From Agelaius tricolor (taxonomy: Eukaryota; Chordata; Aves; Passeriformes; Icteridae): DNA of 64,000 bases. The notes under the pieces are model-generated. The model ran no database searches, had not been told where the DNA came from, and saw only the letters and a program-made list of their open reading frames with translations. A program made the translations under genes and the position numbers. Every line of letters starts with the position of its first letter. Positions within the stretch are counted from its first letter, which is position 1. The DNA is taken from assembly GCA_023055355.1 (NCBI GenBank), contig JALJCS010000001.1:53325381-53389380 (forward strand). The letters run 5' to 3'. Shown here piece by piece: positions 40,565-52,410 of the stretch.

Positions 40565-43040
40565 TATAGTCCAGTATCATTGCCGGAAAAACATAAAGAA
40601 TGTATTGGGGGGTATATACAGTACATATGTTATGCTTGTTTTATGGTGTTTGTATTAAACAAAGAAACTGAAAGTGTGCTGCCTAGTTGGACAGTACTGT
40701 AGGATCCTCTGCTGTGCAGAGTTCCAAGCACTTTAAACAATTGTTTACCTCTTTGAATTATAGATATATATGAATGAATATATATAAATAGAAAATTTTA
40801 AAAATCACCTCTAGAAAATTGTTCAGAAAATCTTTACTGAAAATATTTTCTTCTTGAATCTCTAGCATGTACATGGGCACACATAGTAGAGTTAAATTCA
40901 GAGAGCTTCCAGAAGCCAAATTAAATTTCCTCCTTGTGGAAGTGAAATGAAAGAATTTTCCTGAAACCTTCCTTTGTATTCTGGCAGTCCTTCAAACACA
41001 TCTGGTAAATTCCCTCTGTGTGGTGTATTCGTGGAGAGGTGTGTTGAAAGACATGATACTTGGTTCAAAAATACAAAGTTAGGGCTGTAGCTCAATGGTT
41101 TGGAGACCTAACCCGTGCTCCCAGTTTCCCCTTTTTTATCAGCAAGAAGTGTTTCTTAGCAGTTTCACTGACAGCAAATTTACACTGGAAATACACCTGC
41201 TGCAGAGGAACAAAACTGATCTGCACAGCTGAGGGTTTAGCCTAGACAGCAGTGCAGCTGCCAATCTTTTAACTTTCGAAGTGACTGACTGTAACTTTTG
41301 TTTTTAATTACTTTGAAATATTTCTTCTTTGCAAGAACTAAGAGAAAAAAATGAACATAAATTTCCTCACACAGAAGGCAAGTTGATGATTATGTTAAGG
41401 ATGTGCTTCCAGCATATTATCTTTTAAGTGGCTGCCTTGACAGTGAGACTGTTTCAATACTGACCATTTTTCTTCTGCAAGCATAAAAGGAGGGCTTAGT
41501 GACCTGAGCACTTACCCCCTCAGTCTCTGTAGATGCTCTTTGCTGAGTTCTGTTAGCAGTCTCTGTAAAGAATCTGAGAGAGAGTGCAGTGGGATGGATG
41601 GCCTTGTAAGGCTTGCATGAAATGAGAAGCTTCAGCAGAGTCTCCGAGACACTCTCTCATACACAGTTCATATACATGTAATACTAAATATTGAATTTTG
41701 ATATAAATCAGGAGATGACTCAGCCTCAGGTATCAACAAAGGAGGCAATGCGGTGCCTATTGTTGCTAATCCATGATTCAAACTCATACCCAGATGTATT
41801 ATAGAAGTATAGAGATATATTACTGTTAGTATACATTAGCAATCTTCTGTGATATTCTGTCCTAATCTCTGTGTGAACATATAATACATATCCTTCCCCC
41901 TAAATATCTGGAATCTAACCAGAATGTAAATTAAAGAAAAACAGAAAACACTGAGACTTAACAGGTAAACTTATATGTAGGAAACAGCTGAGAGCAAAAG
42001 TTAATTTTTCCCACATCCAAACTGACACAATGCTCCTATACCAGATTTGGGGTGTGTGGAATGACAGTACTGCCAGCACCAGATATGGAGGTACCAGGTT
42101 TAGGGGATTGTGAAGTGTAATCCTGTCACCAAGTCTATGTACATGCACTTCTGTGGATGCCAGAGGCATGTCAGGAACTTGGAAGCAATAAGGAGTAACC
42201 TAATCTACATCATTACCCCACAAATAAATGCTAAGTACTGTGTTTTCAACAGCTGAGTGACTCTGTTCTTAATTACCCTGTGAAAATCCAGCTCTGCTAT
42301 TCCAGCTGGGTTGGCACTACAGACCTACTGCAGGGAGGGAGCTGTTGCTCCTGGGTGCAGCCATGAACAATCCATTTGCAGGCTGCGGTCCAGCAGGGCT
42401 CATTGCTGATCTCCCTGTGCCGCGGGGTGTGCAACACACCCGCACACGACTGACAACAGCGAGGCACTCACCGGGCACTTTTTGCAAGGCAGAGGAAAGT
42501 CCAGCCTTTGCACAGATACAGGCAGAGATAATCTGAATCCTCCGAGTACGGGAGTTATTTCAGCTGATGGATTGGATCAGATTAGATTGTGCACTTCTGC
42601 AAGAGTGGTGCGACGAAACTGGATAAAGATTCAAGACTTCAGAAAACAGCCAGAAGAGTGAAAATCTGCGTTCTTTCGGAGCTTTAGTGACACCTACTGA
42701 AAACTAATGAAACCCACCCAAATATGACTAAAGCTAATATTTAAGGTAAATACATGCATCTATATTTAGCTGCATCCATACACACATAGCGTGGATAACT
42801 TTTCTGAATTTTCAGTGAAAACCTCTTCTTAGCTTGTTACTGTTTTATTTGCCTGTAAAGACATGGGGAAAAACTGCTCCCCTCTGTTTTATACTTTCTT
42901 TTGAAAAGTAACAAAGCTGGTTTTAAAATACCCAGCATACTTCTCTTTTTCTAAGCAAGGAGCCTGTACGTGAGTGCCCGTGTTTCTGCACAGCCCCACT
43001 ACATGGTGTAGGTAAAATTTATACAGCTACAGTGTCATAT

Positions 43041-43430
43041 TGCAGAATGGTTCAGGTTGGAAAGGACCACAGTGGATCATCTGCTCCAACCTCCATGCCC
43101 ACGCAGGGCTATCCCAAGGCACATGGCACTCCACTGTGTCCAGACGGTTCTTGAGTATTTCCCATGAGGGAGACTCCACAGCCTCTCTGGACAATCTATT
43201 CCACTATGTGATCACCTGCACAGTAAAGACATTCGTCCTTATGCTCAGGTGGAACTCCCCGTGCATCAGCTTCTGTCTATCGCCTCTTGTCCTGTTGCTG
43301 GGCACCATCAAGCAGAGCCTGAATCCAAACTCTTGACACCCTCCCTTCAGATACGTATGGACACTGATGAGGTCTCCCCCTTAGTAATCTCTCCTCTGAA
43401 CAGGCCCAGTTCCCCTAGCCATTCGTCATC
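43041..43430 (-). mobile_element. CR1 LINE, 5'-truncated 3' end
   Basis: The segment begins agaatggttcaggttggaaa and continues with the familiar avian CR1 3' region read in reverse: the ggacc...atcat...tccaacc block, the gactccacagcctctctggac block, and the cctctgaacaggcccag block. In this orientation the element's sense strand is minus, with its 3' terminus toward 43041. It is a typical 5'-truncated copy of about 390 bases without an intact ORF. It sits immediately upstream of the LTV1 CpG-rich promoter. The boundary near 43430 is approximate. Confidence 0.85.
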
Positions 43431-43499
43431 CGAAATAAGAACTCAAATATGGCAAAACACTGTTAATACCAACACGTGTTATTCACTGCCGGTCCTTCA

Positions 43500-43911
43500 G
43501 ACTCAGCCCCCACAACCCGCCCGTCCCTCAGCCCGCCCCGCCCCAGCTGCTGCGCACGCGCACTGCCCCATGGCCGCCTGCGCCGCGCTCTGCCATTGGG
43601 AGCGCTGGCGGCCCGAACCATTCTCACAATTTTGAGGGGGGGAACTGGGAAAATGTGTCGCCGACGAACATCCACTGAGCCTCTCTTTTATCAAAATACT
43701 ATTTCAGTCTGAGAAAAGTCTTGTTGTTTTGTTGGTTTTTTAACTAGGAAACAAAAACTTACAAGCCTGGCCGGACTGGCCGCTTAACTGGTTCCCCCCG
43801 TTGGTCATTGGTGTATCCCAAGATGGAGGGCACAGCCCGGTGGCCCTGACGCCTGGCCCGCGTGGGAGTGAGTGGAGTTCGGGACAGCGGGAGCGGCCGA
43901 GGGACAGCGCC
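43500..43911 (+). promoter_or_regulatory. LTV1: CpG-rich LTV1 promoter and 5' UTR
   Basis: A GC- and CpG-rich block without a TATA box precedes the LTV1 start codon, as expected for a housekeeping ribosome-biogenesis gene. Visible candidate sites are a GC box (cccgccccgcccc, 43532-43544), a consensus NRF1 palindrome (43551-43562), two inverted CCAAT boxes (43593-43599 and around 43806-43811), and a YY1-like AAGATGGAGG (43820-43829). The transcription start cannot be placed from sequence alone; it probably lies between about 43600 and 43850. Confidence 0.7.
43551..43562. promoter_or_regulatory. NRF1 site TGCGCACGCGCA
   Basis: Matches the NRF1 consensus YGCGCAYGCGCR exactly, inside a CpG-rich promoter and next to a GC box. 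NRF1 commonly drives ribosome-biogenesis and mitochondrial genes. Binding is inferred, not shown. Confidence 0.65.
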
Positions 43912-43914
43912 ATG
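43912..43914 (+). CDS. LTV1: LTV1 exon 1 coding part (ATG only)
   Basis: The initiator ATG (context gacagcgccATGgtgag) is followed immediately by the consensus donor GTGAGT, so exon 1 contributes only Met. The next exon begins CCT CAC AAG, giving MPHKKKK, the conserved LTV1 N-terminus. Confidence 0.92.
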
Positions 43915-46900
43915 GTGAGTGTGCTGTGCTCTGTATTCGCAATTGCCTGGGGAACAAGGTTAGAGCAAAAGAGTCGCCCCCAGATATCCCATATCGGCCT
44001 TAACGCGGTTTGTTAGGTAAATAAAGGCGGAAACCTTTCTGGAAGTGTTTTCCAGGCCAGATGTGGTAACTCGTAGGAAAGGCGTTCAGCCGGTTGGAAT
44101 ACTTGGTGGCTTTGTTGATCCAAAACGCAGGTGTGTGTCGATGTTAGAGCAGTGCCTGGGTAGGGGTGCTGCCGATGGCCCTAATGGCTGGTGTTGAATT
44201 GCTGCTCTAGGAGCAGCCGTCTAAAGCACGAAGCAAGATGTGTCTAGATGAATTTCCTTATCAGTTTCCCGTGTTTCTTGGATGAAGTGCGTTGCAGACT
44301 TCCTTTCTAGGCTGTATATTAAACTCCGTGTGCTGTTATCAGATATGTACTGTTCCATGCATTGCCATTTTGCAGCTGAATAAGCTGCGTTTGCTGTTAG
44401 AACATACGAACATTGCTGTGCGTGTGGGGAGGTGAGTTAAACTCCCACCTGTCTCCAAGCATATGTTTATAAGGCATTGCCTTAAAACGAATACAGCAGC
44501 ACACTACAGGTTCTGTTAAGGTGCATTTAATATTTAATTTTTTGTTAAGAGTTAACCAAATTTCCTTTTTCAGCCTCACAAGAAGAAAAAGCCCTTCATA
44601 GAGAAGAAGAAAGCAGTAACATTTCACTTAGTGCACCGAAGTCAGAGGGATCCTCTTGCTGCTGATGATACTGCACCCCAGAGAGTTCTGCTGCCCACAC
44701 AGAAAGTAAACACTTGCTTTTAATATTGAGGTTCATTCAGATAAGAAACACCTTGGAGAAAAAAGTTGGTATGCAATTATACAGTTCAAAAACAGCCTGA
44801 GAGAAGGTGGTTTTCAGTTCAGCTTATTAAAAAAGGGATGTTGTAGGGAATTTCATAGTTGTGAGTTACTGCCTGATGGTTGAAGGATGACTTAACTGGC
44901 ATTAGAGGTGTAAATGTATTTTAAAAACAGCAGCGAAACTTGCCTGACTCACTGTGATAAAACAGGCACTGTTGGGTATGTTGCTGATGGTCCTGCTCAG
45001 TCAGCACCCAGACATGGAACCAGCTGATTACAACATTCTAATTGGCTGTGGATTAGGGTAAGAAGTGGAGAGAGGACTTAAACAGTCAGACACTCAGTAG
45101 ATGTGTTGCTTTTGTTTTTGCTAGTAAGTTTTAAATGGACTTAAGTAACTAAACATATTCCTTTTGATTATTTTCTTCTCCCCCCTCTTCCTAGGGGCAT
45201 GAGGAGCAAAGAAGGGAAGAGCAGCGCAAGTATGGTGTCTTCTTTGATGATGACTATGACTATTTGCAGCATCTCAAAGAAGCCTCTGGTCCCTCTGAGC
45301 TTGTCCCATCTGTGTGGGGACAGCAAAGCAGAATTGTCATCACAAGTGAGGGGCACATAGAGGATGAAATTCAGAGAATTTCAGTAAGTAGTGTTTTTGC
45401 TGATGGTAACGCTGTTCTTTGGAGCATTAACATTTTCTAGACACATTCATTGTGTGTGTGTATGTATATATTTATATTTATGTGTAAGGATCCTTTTGAC
45501 CCACAACCAACTTGACTTTCCTACAAACAAACTCAGAAGCTGACAAGCTGGCATTTACTGATGAACATTATTTTGCTAGCACAGTGTTAAAACACTTCAG
45601 GTACCCACAACAAACTTTTTTCTACAGAGATGGCTTGCAAAGGTGTTTGTTTGAACAAGTTGTGTATTTTTCTTGGGTGGGCATTTGTTTCTAAGGTTTT
45701 TTAAAACTTTTGAATGCTCTGGGAGTTATGAATATGCCAGGTTGTATTATCAGCACACCATGTTTTTAAGGGGGAATGTAATAGAAGCCAGACAGAATAA
45801 AACCAAACTTTTCAATTGCAGGCATAACTTGTAGAAGTTCACGATGCTGGATCACATTGGAGTAGAAAAGCAGTAAATGCTTTGAAGCAGTGAAGCATGC
45901 CATTGCCAGTCACTTATAGCTGAGGGTGTTTGATTTAAAAAAATATTGTCATTTTAGTCAAAACCAATAGTCTTAGTCAGAGGTACCTTTCTGGTACAGC
46001 TTGGTGATACTACGTAAGGTTTAAAAGTTAGGGTAGATGTGCATGTTGTGAAGCTTTTAACAAGCCATTCAGTAAAGGGGTGAATTCAAACGTGTGCTAG
46101 TGTTCTCCAAAACAAGCCAAAAACATTTTAAAATTTCCATGTGCCTGCTGTACAACTATTCTCTAAAAAGCTTTAGAGATGCAAAAAATGCTGTTTCTGT
46201 ACCTGGAGAATACTGACAATATGAGAATTGATGCTGCTAGCACTTTATGCAGCTGTCATTGTATAACTCTGAAAATTTGCTGCAGATAATGTAGCACTTG
46301 TAACATTTAAGTGGCACTAACAGAGTTTCTTTTGGTCACAGGAGTGTCTGCATGATTTTTGTTAATGTGAGCTCAAATAAGAAGCTGAGAACAAATACAT
46401 TGTGATCCTGTTTTTCTGTTTCTTTTTCTAAGGCTCCATCCATTAAGTTGCCTTCCTCAGTATTTGCCACAGAGTTTGAAGAGGATGTGGGCTTGTTAAA
46501 TAAAGCTGCTCCTGTTTCAGGTATTTTTTACCTTTCTGTGATGTGAGTTGGCATCTAGGAAGTAGATGGTAATTAGGGCTTCTGTTGTGATGTCATGGGT
46601 TTTTTTGGCTTAGAACTGGCTCAGTAGCAGACATGAGGAATGATCTTTCAGAGACCCATGTTTCAATTTGAGACTTACTTCTGTGATTGACTAATGGGAG
46701 TTCTTTAGCTTTGCTTGGAGAGGGTGAATCCATGATCTCTTACTATTGCATAGCAAATGCAAACTAATAACAGGGAGAAACTGTAGATAATACTATTAAT
46801 TTATTATTCTGTATCTTTGAATCTGAGTCTGGAACTGCATTTTCACTCAGTTTCTTTTCAAATGCTGAGTAGTGTTTACATCCCTTCATTAGTGTTATTT

Positions 46901-49900
46901 CAGTGTTACAGGCTGTGAGGTAGGTTTTTGTTATGTATCCACATTTGCACTGGACATTGACTCCACAGTTATCTCCATATTTCTTAACAGTAAGGAATTG
47001 TAGCAGTTCTCTCTGTCCTGACAGAAGGATGCTAAGGACAATTCTGTTAACTGCAGCAGAGAAACACTTTTTAGCCTTTTGTAATATAGGGAATTTTAGG
47101 GTCGGAGCTAATGCTGGTGGCTGATCATGTGGTGTTTTAACCTGGATTTTTTTTCTTTTACAATATTCCATATTAAAATGCATTTTTGGAAGATCTCTGG
47201 GAAATGTCTTTTTCTGAGTGGTAAAATTGACAAGAGATTGCTGGCATGGCTTCTATCAGATCTACAAATATTCTTGAGGAATTTTGTGTTTCTTTGGTTT
47301 AAGCTTTCCTTACTGCAAATAAACAGTCCAGCTGGCTTGTTTTTTATCCAGGAAAGTAGCTTTGTAATGTCAGAGAGATGTAAATATTTATGTTTCGCTT
47401 TTTCAACTTTCTAGGACCACGGCTAGATTTTGACCCGGATATTGTTGCAGCTCTTGATGATGATTTTGACTTTGACAATCCAGAAAATATCCTGGAAGAT
47501 GATTTTGTTCTGCAAGCAAATAAACCACAGAAGCGGTAGATAGAGCTTTTTTGAAATATTTGTTATGTAAAATAGGAGAGATGCTATTTGCTATTGCATG
47601 TGTTGGTGTAGGAAGCCACAGTGGTTTCAGATTTCCAATTGAATACTTTGGTGTGTTGAAAAAACCTTGTGTTACTTGGATGGCAGCTTGCAAAATGAAA
47701 TTTATTACATTATCCAAGAAGTGGGTTTTGTTTGTTACTTTGAGCTTATGGATTATATGCAGTGTTTGGAATAATAGTGTTCTTGAACTGTTTAAAACAT
47801 TGTCATCTATTACATGTAAAATACATCAGTAATAGTATTAATGAAGGCTAATGGGTGTTTCTGAACCCTTTACAAATGTTTTGTGTGATACCCCACTGCA
47901 TTTTATCTGCTTAGGTGTGGTATCATTCTCACAATTTCATGAACAGTAAGAATTTTTGCTTGTTTTAATAGTCAGGAATGCAGCTGATATTTTTCTGCTT
48001 TGACATGTACAGCTGAATATGAAAACAACTTTGGTCTCAGTGCCCAGATGCATGGTCCAGCTAGCAATGCTTTCAGCTCTCAGACAAGTGTCTCACTCAA
48101 GATTTAAATCTGTTATTGCTGAATTGTTTCAGATAACCCAACGTAGGTCAGAGCTATGTAAAGGTCCATGTATTATTCTAAAACCATTTTGTGCTTCTGT
48201 TCAGGGGACCAGATGCTGAGGATGAAGATGAATGGGAAGATGTGGAAGATGATAGTGATGAGAAGGATAGCTGCAGTACTGATAAAGACTATGATTCAGA
48301 AGGTCCTTTGTCAGATGGTGAGGTTAATGGACAGACAAAAGAATTCCTTTTTATGCAAGAAGAAACCAGGAGTCGTTTCACAGAATATTCTATGACATCT
48401 TCTGTGATAAGAAGGAATGAGCAGTTAACCCTGTTGGATGACAGATTTGAGAAGGTGAGGCTGCTCAAGAGTGTAACTGTGAAGGGTGTTAAATGCTTCT
48501 TTGTCTATTGATTCATTTCATCAGGCAGTGTCCTGTATACCTGTGCAGATTTTACTGCTTTTAGCAGTCAGGGCATCAAGCTACAGATCTTTGCATGTAT
48601 TCTGCATTTAATACTGGTTACATTTAGAGGCTTGTGTCACCTAGGCTGTAGTGTTAATTACTGTTGCAAGGCCTAGCACTGATGGGAAGTAAACAAAATT
48701 ACTCCAATGACTGTATGAGCATTTGTAATTAGTGTTACATTTTGTCTGAGAGGCTCAGTGCAACACAGCAAGCCATTTACAGGTCCCTGGTGAAGTATAC
48801 ATTTATGAACAGAGCATGGAAATAAGGTGTAAGTTTTGTTCTGAGCAGTGACAGGCTTCTTAAGGCATAGATTGAAATAATGCATCAGAATAAAAAATGT
48901 TTTTTAGAAGCTGGTTTATACATTATTATAAGATAACTTTGTGAGTGCCATGTGGAAAGAATACTGTCAGTAAGGAGGAAATCCTACTACAGATTTGGCA
49001 GTTGTTCAGCAAATGCAAGGGGAGAGGAAAAAGAGCCAAATAAAAAGAAATGTGTGGCTCTTTACGCTATCAAGCAATTGCATGGCAAATGTTGTCTAAT
49101 TTCAGATATCCACTTCTTTTTTTAGTTTTATGAACAATTTGATGAAGATGAGATTGGAGCCTTAGATAACGTGGAGTTAGAAGGCTACATTAACACAGAC
49201 AATGCTCGGTTGCAGGAAGTCCTGGATGATTACTACAAAGAGAAAGCAAAGAAGTATGTATTCCCAGAAGTACTGCTTCACATAAGTAGTTCTGTAATCC
49301 CCTGTTTATATGGAAGTTCTGGGTGTGCTGTTTCAAGTTCATGTACTCAAAAGATTGCATCCCACAATAAAAGCAGCTGCATATGAGTATTATCCATTTG
49401 CATGATAAAATTAAGTGAAGGAATGTTGTTGGTTTGAGTAAGTTATGCTCCTTTTGTATAATTGTGTTGAACTTCATGTAAGCAGTATCTTTTAGAGGCA
49501 TTCATCCTGTTGAAAAGCAGAAATACTTCTTTTGTTGACTGTGTCTTTGTCCTAATGTTTTTAGTTTATTTTGAGGAGACTTACTTAAGGGAACTTAATT
49601 TTTGCTGCAAATTTCATTAGAAATAGCTTTATTGGGTCTGGGGCTTGACTTAAGGGAGTCTGGGTTTACATAATTATACATTTTCAATAAGAGATAAAAC
49701 ATTTTTTTGTTCTCTGAACTTTGAAAAAGTTGTGTGAAATTGGATGCTCTTGAACCTGATGAAGATTTGGACTCTCTTGTCAATGAAGAAAGTGAGGAGG
49801 AAAAGGAAGAAATAGTAACTGTAGTTATTGAGGAGCCAAAAGAAAAGTGGGATTGTGAATCCATTTTGAGTAAGTATTTTGGAGTTTGCTTATTTGTTCT

Positions 49901-51773
49901 TAGGATTTCAGAGTAAATGATAGGTGATTTCAGAACTTCCCTGGCAGTGCTTCAGGTAAAATGGTTTATTCTCTGAGCACAACAGGAGAAATTCCCAAAA
50001 CCTAAGTAGCAGTACAATTCATAACTGCTATTTGCAAGCCTTTCTTGACTACTTTCTTTTTCCTTTGTGACTTAGGTACCTATTCAAACTTATATAATCA
50101 TCCAACACTTATTAAGGAGCCATCAAAGGTAAAATTATTAAACCTACTCTGATGAACAACACTGGGAAAACTTGAGATAAATGTGTTTGTTTTCTCAATG
50201 GGTATCTGTTTTAAAAGACAGGGAGCAGAAATGAGGGTCGGGGAGGGCTCTGGTATTATTTCTTCACTAAAGAAGAGTTTGGATAAATTTTTTCTTATTA
50301 GAAGGAAAATGGAGTCAGTTAAAAGTTTCTGTAATAGCTAGGCAGAAACAGAGCAAGGAATTTCCTTTGTTGTTATCTGTAAGACTCCTGTGAGATTTGT
50401 ATAATGTATGTGTCTCACAGCCACATACTTGCTCAGGTTTATTTTCCTGTGGTCTGGAACAATTTATTCTAGTTCTTTGGTCTTTCATATCTTCCCCATC
50501 ATTAGAGCACAGCTTGATATTCCCAAATTTGAATTGAAACCTTTTTCTTGCAAGCTTATAAAGGAATATTAAGTGACTACTTGAGTTCTTTTTTTTTTCA
50601 GTAATATTTAAATAGAAGGGAAAAATGTTTTTCTTGTTCTGGAAGGCCAGATTTTGTCACAGATGTATTGATTTTTTACTTTGGGATTAATGTGTGTTTT
50701 TGTGGGGGAGTTAAACAGTATGAGGAGACTTAACATTTACTACTATTAAATCTGGATTTGAAGTTTTTACACTGATAAGGCAGTGCCATGTGCACTTCTC
50801 GGAGAGAAAACTAGGGGCCACTAATTCCTATGCACTCTCTATTTTAGCCCAAACCAATAAAAATTTCTCAGAAGACTGGAATTCCCCTACACATCCTGCC
50901 TCAGAAAGGTCTCACTGCTAAGCAGGTGGAGCGCATGCAAATGATAAATGGCAGTGACCTGCCAAAAGCATCAACACAGCCTCGTTCCAAAGCTGAGAGC
51001 AAAGAGGATCGCAAAGCCAGGAAACAGGCAATCAAAGAGGAGCGAAAGGTACACCTGACTGCAAATAAAACCTTGCAGAGCATTTTATGTTACCTGAATT
51101 CTGTCTTACAAACTTTGTTTAAAACTCACTTGTCATGTCTGAAGATAATGGGAAAATCTTCCTGGTCTCAGAGGCCTAATTATTGCTTCTTTAAAAAAAA
51201 AAATCCACTGGAAAGAAAGTAACATCACACTTTTGTCTTACTGATTTCCAGTATCGAAACTTTGGGTCTGTTACTGTGGCCACTACTGCAGCAGATACAA
51301 CTGCTGAAGGATCATCAGATTTCCTTACAATCTAGAGTAGCAAATGAAATAGTTACTTTTCACTTTGTGTGATCTAAAACATCATATCTGAAAGGAATGT
51401 GGAAAATCCTAATTTGCCACAGTGAAATCCTAGATGTCTTATGTAGGAACAGAAATTGCCAGCATATTAGAAGCTTTGGCTAACTGAAGATGTTTACCCT
51501 GGTCGTTCATGCATTAATTTGACTACCAATAATTAGTGCCATAAATAATACTATTCTCCAGATTGCTCTTATCTTCATGATCTAGAAGGGTTAATTGGAA
51601 TAGTTTGATTTTGCATAATAATTCTTGTTTTGTAAATTTGTCATTATTCCTATGTACAGGAACGCCGAATGGAGAAGAAAGCCAACAAGCTGGCCTTCAA
51701 ACAGGAGAAAACAAGGCAAGAGAAAGAGTTGCTCAATCTGAAACAAAATGTGCAAGGTCTGAAGCTGTCCTGA
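43912..51773 (+). CDS. LTV1: LTV1, 40S ribosome biogenesis factor (complete, eleven exons)
   Basis: LTV1 is a conserved assembly factor that rides on pre-40S particles with ENP1/BYSL and uS3. CK1 phosphorylation triggers its release so that the small-subunit head can mature. Coding exons: 43912-43914, 44574-44705, 45195-45383, 46433-46520, 47415-47535, 48205-48454, 49126-49253, 49730-49869, 50076-50128, 50848-51048 and 51660-51773. They sum to 1419 bases, 472 residues plus stop, close to the 475 of human LTV1. Landmarks: MPHKKKKPFIEKKK at the N-terminus, KYGVFFDDDYDYLQHLKE, FDPDIVAALDDDFDFD, FTEYSMTSSV then RRNEQLTL, KEKWDCESI, INGSDLPKASTQPRSK, and a Lys/Arg/Glu-rich C-terminal helix ending LKLS. 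All introns are GT-AG and all phases agree. The start is the only ATG that joins in frame to PHKKKK. Confidence 0.97.
44574..44705 (+). CDS. LTV1: LTV1 exon 2
   Basis: Acceptor tttttcag, donor GTAAAC. It encodes residues 2-45: a lysine-rich start, AVTFHLVHRSQRDPLAADD and the QRVLLPTQK end. Confidence 0.95.
45195..45383 (+). CDS. LTV1: LTV1 exon 3
   Basis: Acceptor cttcctag, donor GTAAGT, 63 whole codons (residues 46-108). It contains RKYGVFFDDDYDYLQHLKEA, a hallmark LTV1 block, followed by a less conserved region. Confidence 0.95.
46433..46520 (+). CDS. LTV1: LTV1 exon 4
   Basis: Acceptor tttctaag, donor GTATTT. It encodes IKLPSSVFATEFEEDVGLLN and KAAPVS, closely matching the family. Confidence 0.95.
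47415..47535 (+). CDS. LTV1: LTV1 exon 5
   Basis: Acceptor tttctag, donor GTAGAT. It encodes GPRLDFDPDIVAALDDDFDF and ILEDDFVLQANK, an acidic conserved segment. It ends with two bases of a split Arg codon. Confidence 0.95.
48205..48454 (+). CDS. LTV1: LTV1 exon 6
   Basis: Acceptor ctgttcag, donor GTGAGG. It encodes an acidic, variable stretch (DEDEWEDVEDDSDEKD) and then the conserved EETRSRFTEYSMTSSVIRRN block and the EQLTLLDDRFEK end, residues 178-261. Confidence 0.95.
49126..49253 (+). CDS. LTV1: LTV1 exon 7
   Basis: Acceptor tttttag, donor GTATGT. It encodes FYEQFDEDEIGALDNVELEG and RLQEVLDDYYKEKAK, ending with two bases of an Asn codon. The intronic sequence after the donor stays open for over 100 bases, so a naive ORF call over-extends it. 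Confidence 0.95.
49730..49869 (+). CDS. LTV1: LTV1 exon 8
   Basis: The acceptor gaaaaag has a weak polypyrimidine tract, but the join reads KNCVKLDALEP, matching the family's NCVKL. Donor GTAAGT. The exon also encodes ESEEEKEEIVTVVIEE and KEKWDCESIL. Confidence 0.93.
50076..50128 (+). CDS. LTV1: LTV1 exon 9
   Basis: A 53-base exon between gacttag and GTAAAA, encoding STYSNLYNHPTLIKEPSK. The conserved YSNLYNHP motif makes it secure. Confidence 0.94.
50848..51048 (+). CDS. LTV1: LTV1 exon 10
   Basis: Acceptor attttag, donor GTACAC, 67 codons (residues 369-435). It contains KTGIPLHILPQKGLTAKQ, MINGSDLPKASTQPRSK and KARKQAIKEERK, the conserved basic C-terminal region. Confidence 0.95.
51660..51773 (+). 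CDS. LTV1: LTV1 exon 11 (C-terminus)
   Basis: Acceptor tgtacag. It encodes ERRMEKKANKLAFKQEKTRQ then EKELLNLKQNVQGLKLS and TGA at 51771. The highly charged sequence is predicted helical or coiled-coil. Confidence 0.95.
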   Translation, partial: ERRMEKKANKLAFKQEKTRQEKELLNLKQNVQGLKLS

Positions 51774-52410
51774 TGAAACTGAGAAACTTATTGTGGAAAC
51801 ATCCCTAATTTTTCATTTATGTTGAGAAAGGAACTGCTAACTCACACCTTTGCCAGTCCTGCTCAGGGGGAATTGTTCATATCTTGCTGTAACAAGACCC
51901 AGTAACTTGTCATTTTTTTCTGACTCCATATGAAATAATGTATTGGTGATAGCTATTCTGTCATGAGTGACATGGCAATTGCTGCAAAGTTTCATTACAG
52001 TAGAAATGTATTAAAATTATGAATATTTTTCTTACAAGTTATCACTGAATGGAGTTATATATATTTGTTGAATGTATTCAACAAATCAGCAGAATCCTAC
52101 AGATTTGATCTGATTAGATTCTTCTATTAAATTATTTCAGTTTACAAAACAGTATTTTCATTTATGTCTTTTCTCTTATACTGATGGTTGAATATAGTTC
52201 CTTGCTATGATACAGTTTTGTAAGTCAAGGATTTTACACCCACTCCTCCTTGGGATTTTTTTGGGGTGGATTATTTATTGTTTTGGTACTATGATGGGAG
52301 CCTTTTGTAAACAAAGGTGTCTGAAAAGCTGTTTTGCAGCTAGACATCACTGTTACCTAATCCGAGTTTTACGTTTCCTGGCAAATAAAATCTGTCACAA
52401 GGAGTGTTGC
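51774..52410 (+). other. LTV1: LTV1 3' untranslated region
   Basis: AT-rich sequence from the stop codon to an AATAAA at 52384-52389. Length is approximate, because other weaker hexamers occur in the AT-rich stretch before it. Confidence 0.6.
52384..52389 (+). terminator. Candidate poly(A) signal AATAAA for LTV1
   Basis: A perfect hexamer in ggcaAATAAAatctg, followed by a T/G-rich stretch (gtgttgcagttacagttgt). It lies about 0.6 kb after the LTV1 stop. Confidence 0.6.

Larger units (their letters stand above)
35261..43036. other. PHACTR2-LTV1 intergenic region
   Basis: About 7.8 kb of AT-rich sequence with no exon I can support. It contains a 19-base A run (37645-37663), an AATTTAGA-rich low-complexity patch (about 36821-36900), an 18-base tandem duplication (40181-40216) and a TA/CA microsatellite (40531-40564). 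A locally GC-richer patch at about 42300-42560 could be regulatory but shows no specific motif I can defend. Part of this region may be a distal PHACTR2 3' UTR. Confidence 0.5.

Noticed and set aside
41082..41130. tRNA-like start gggctgtagctcaatggt (matches an A box)
   Set aside because: No B box, no matching 3' acceptor stem and no cloverleaf; probably coincidence.
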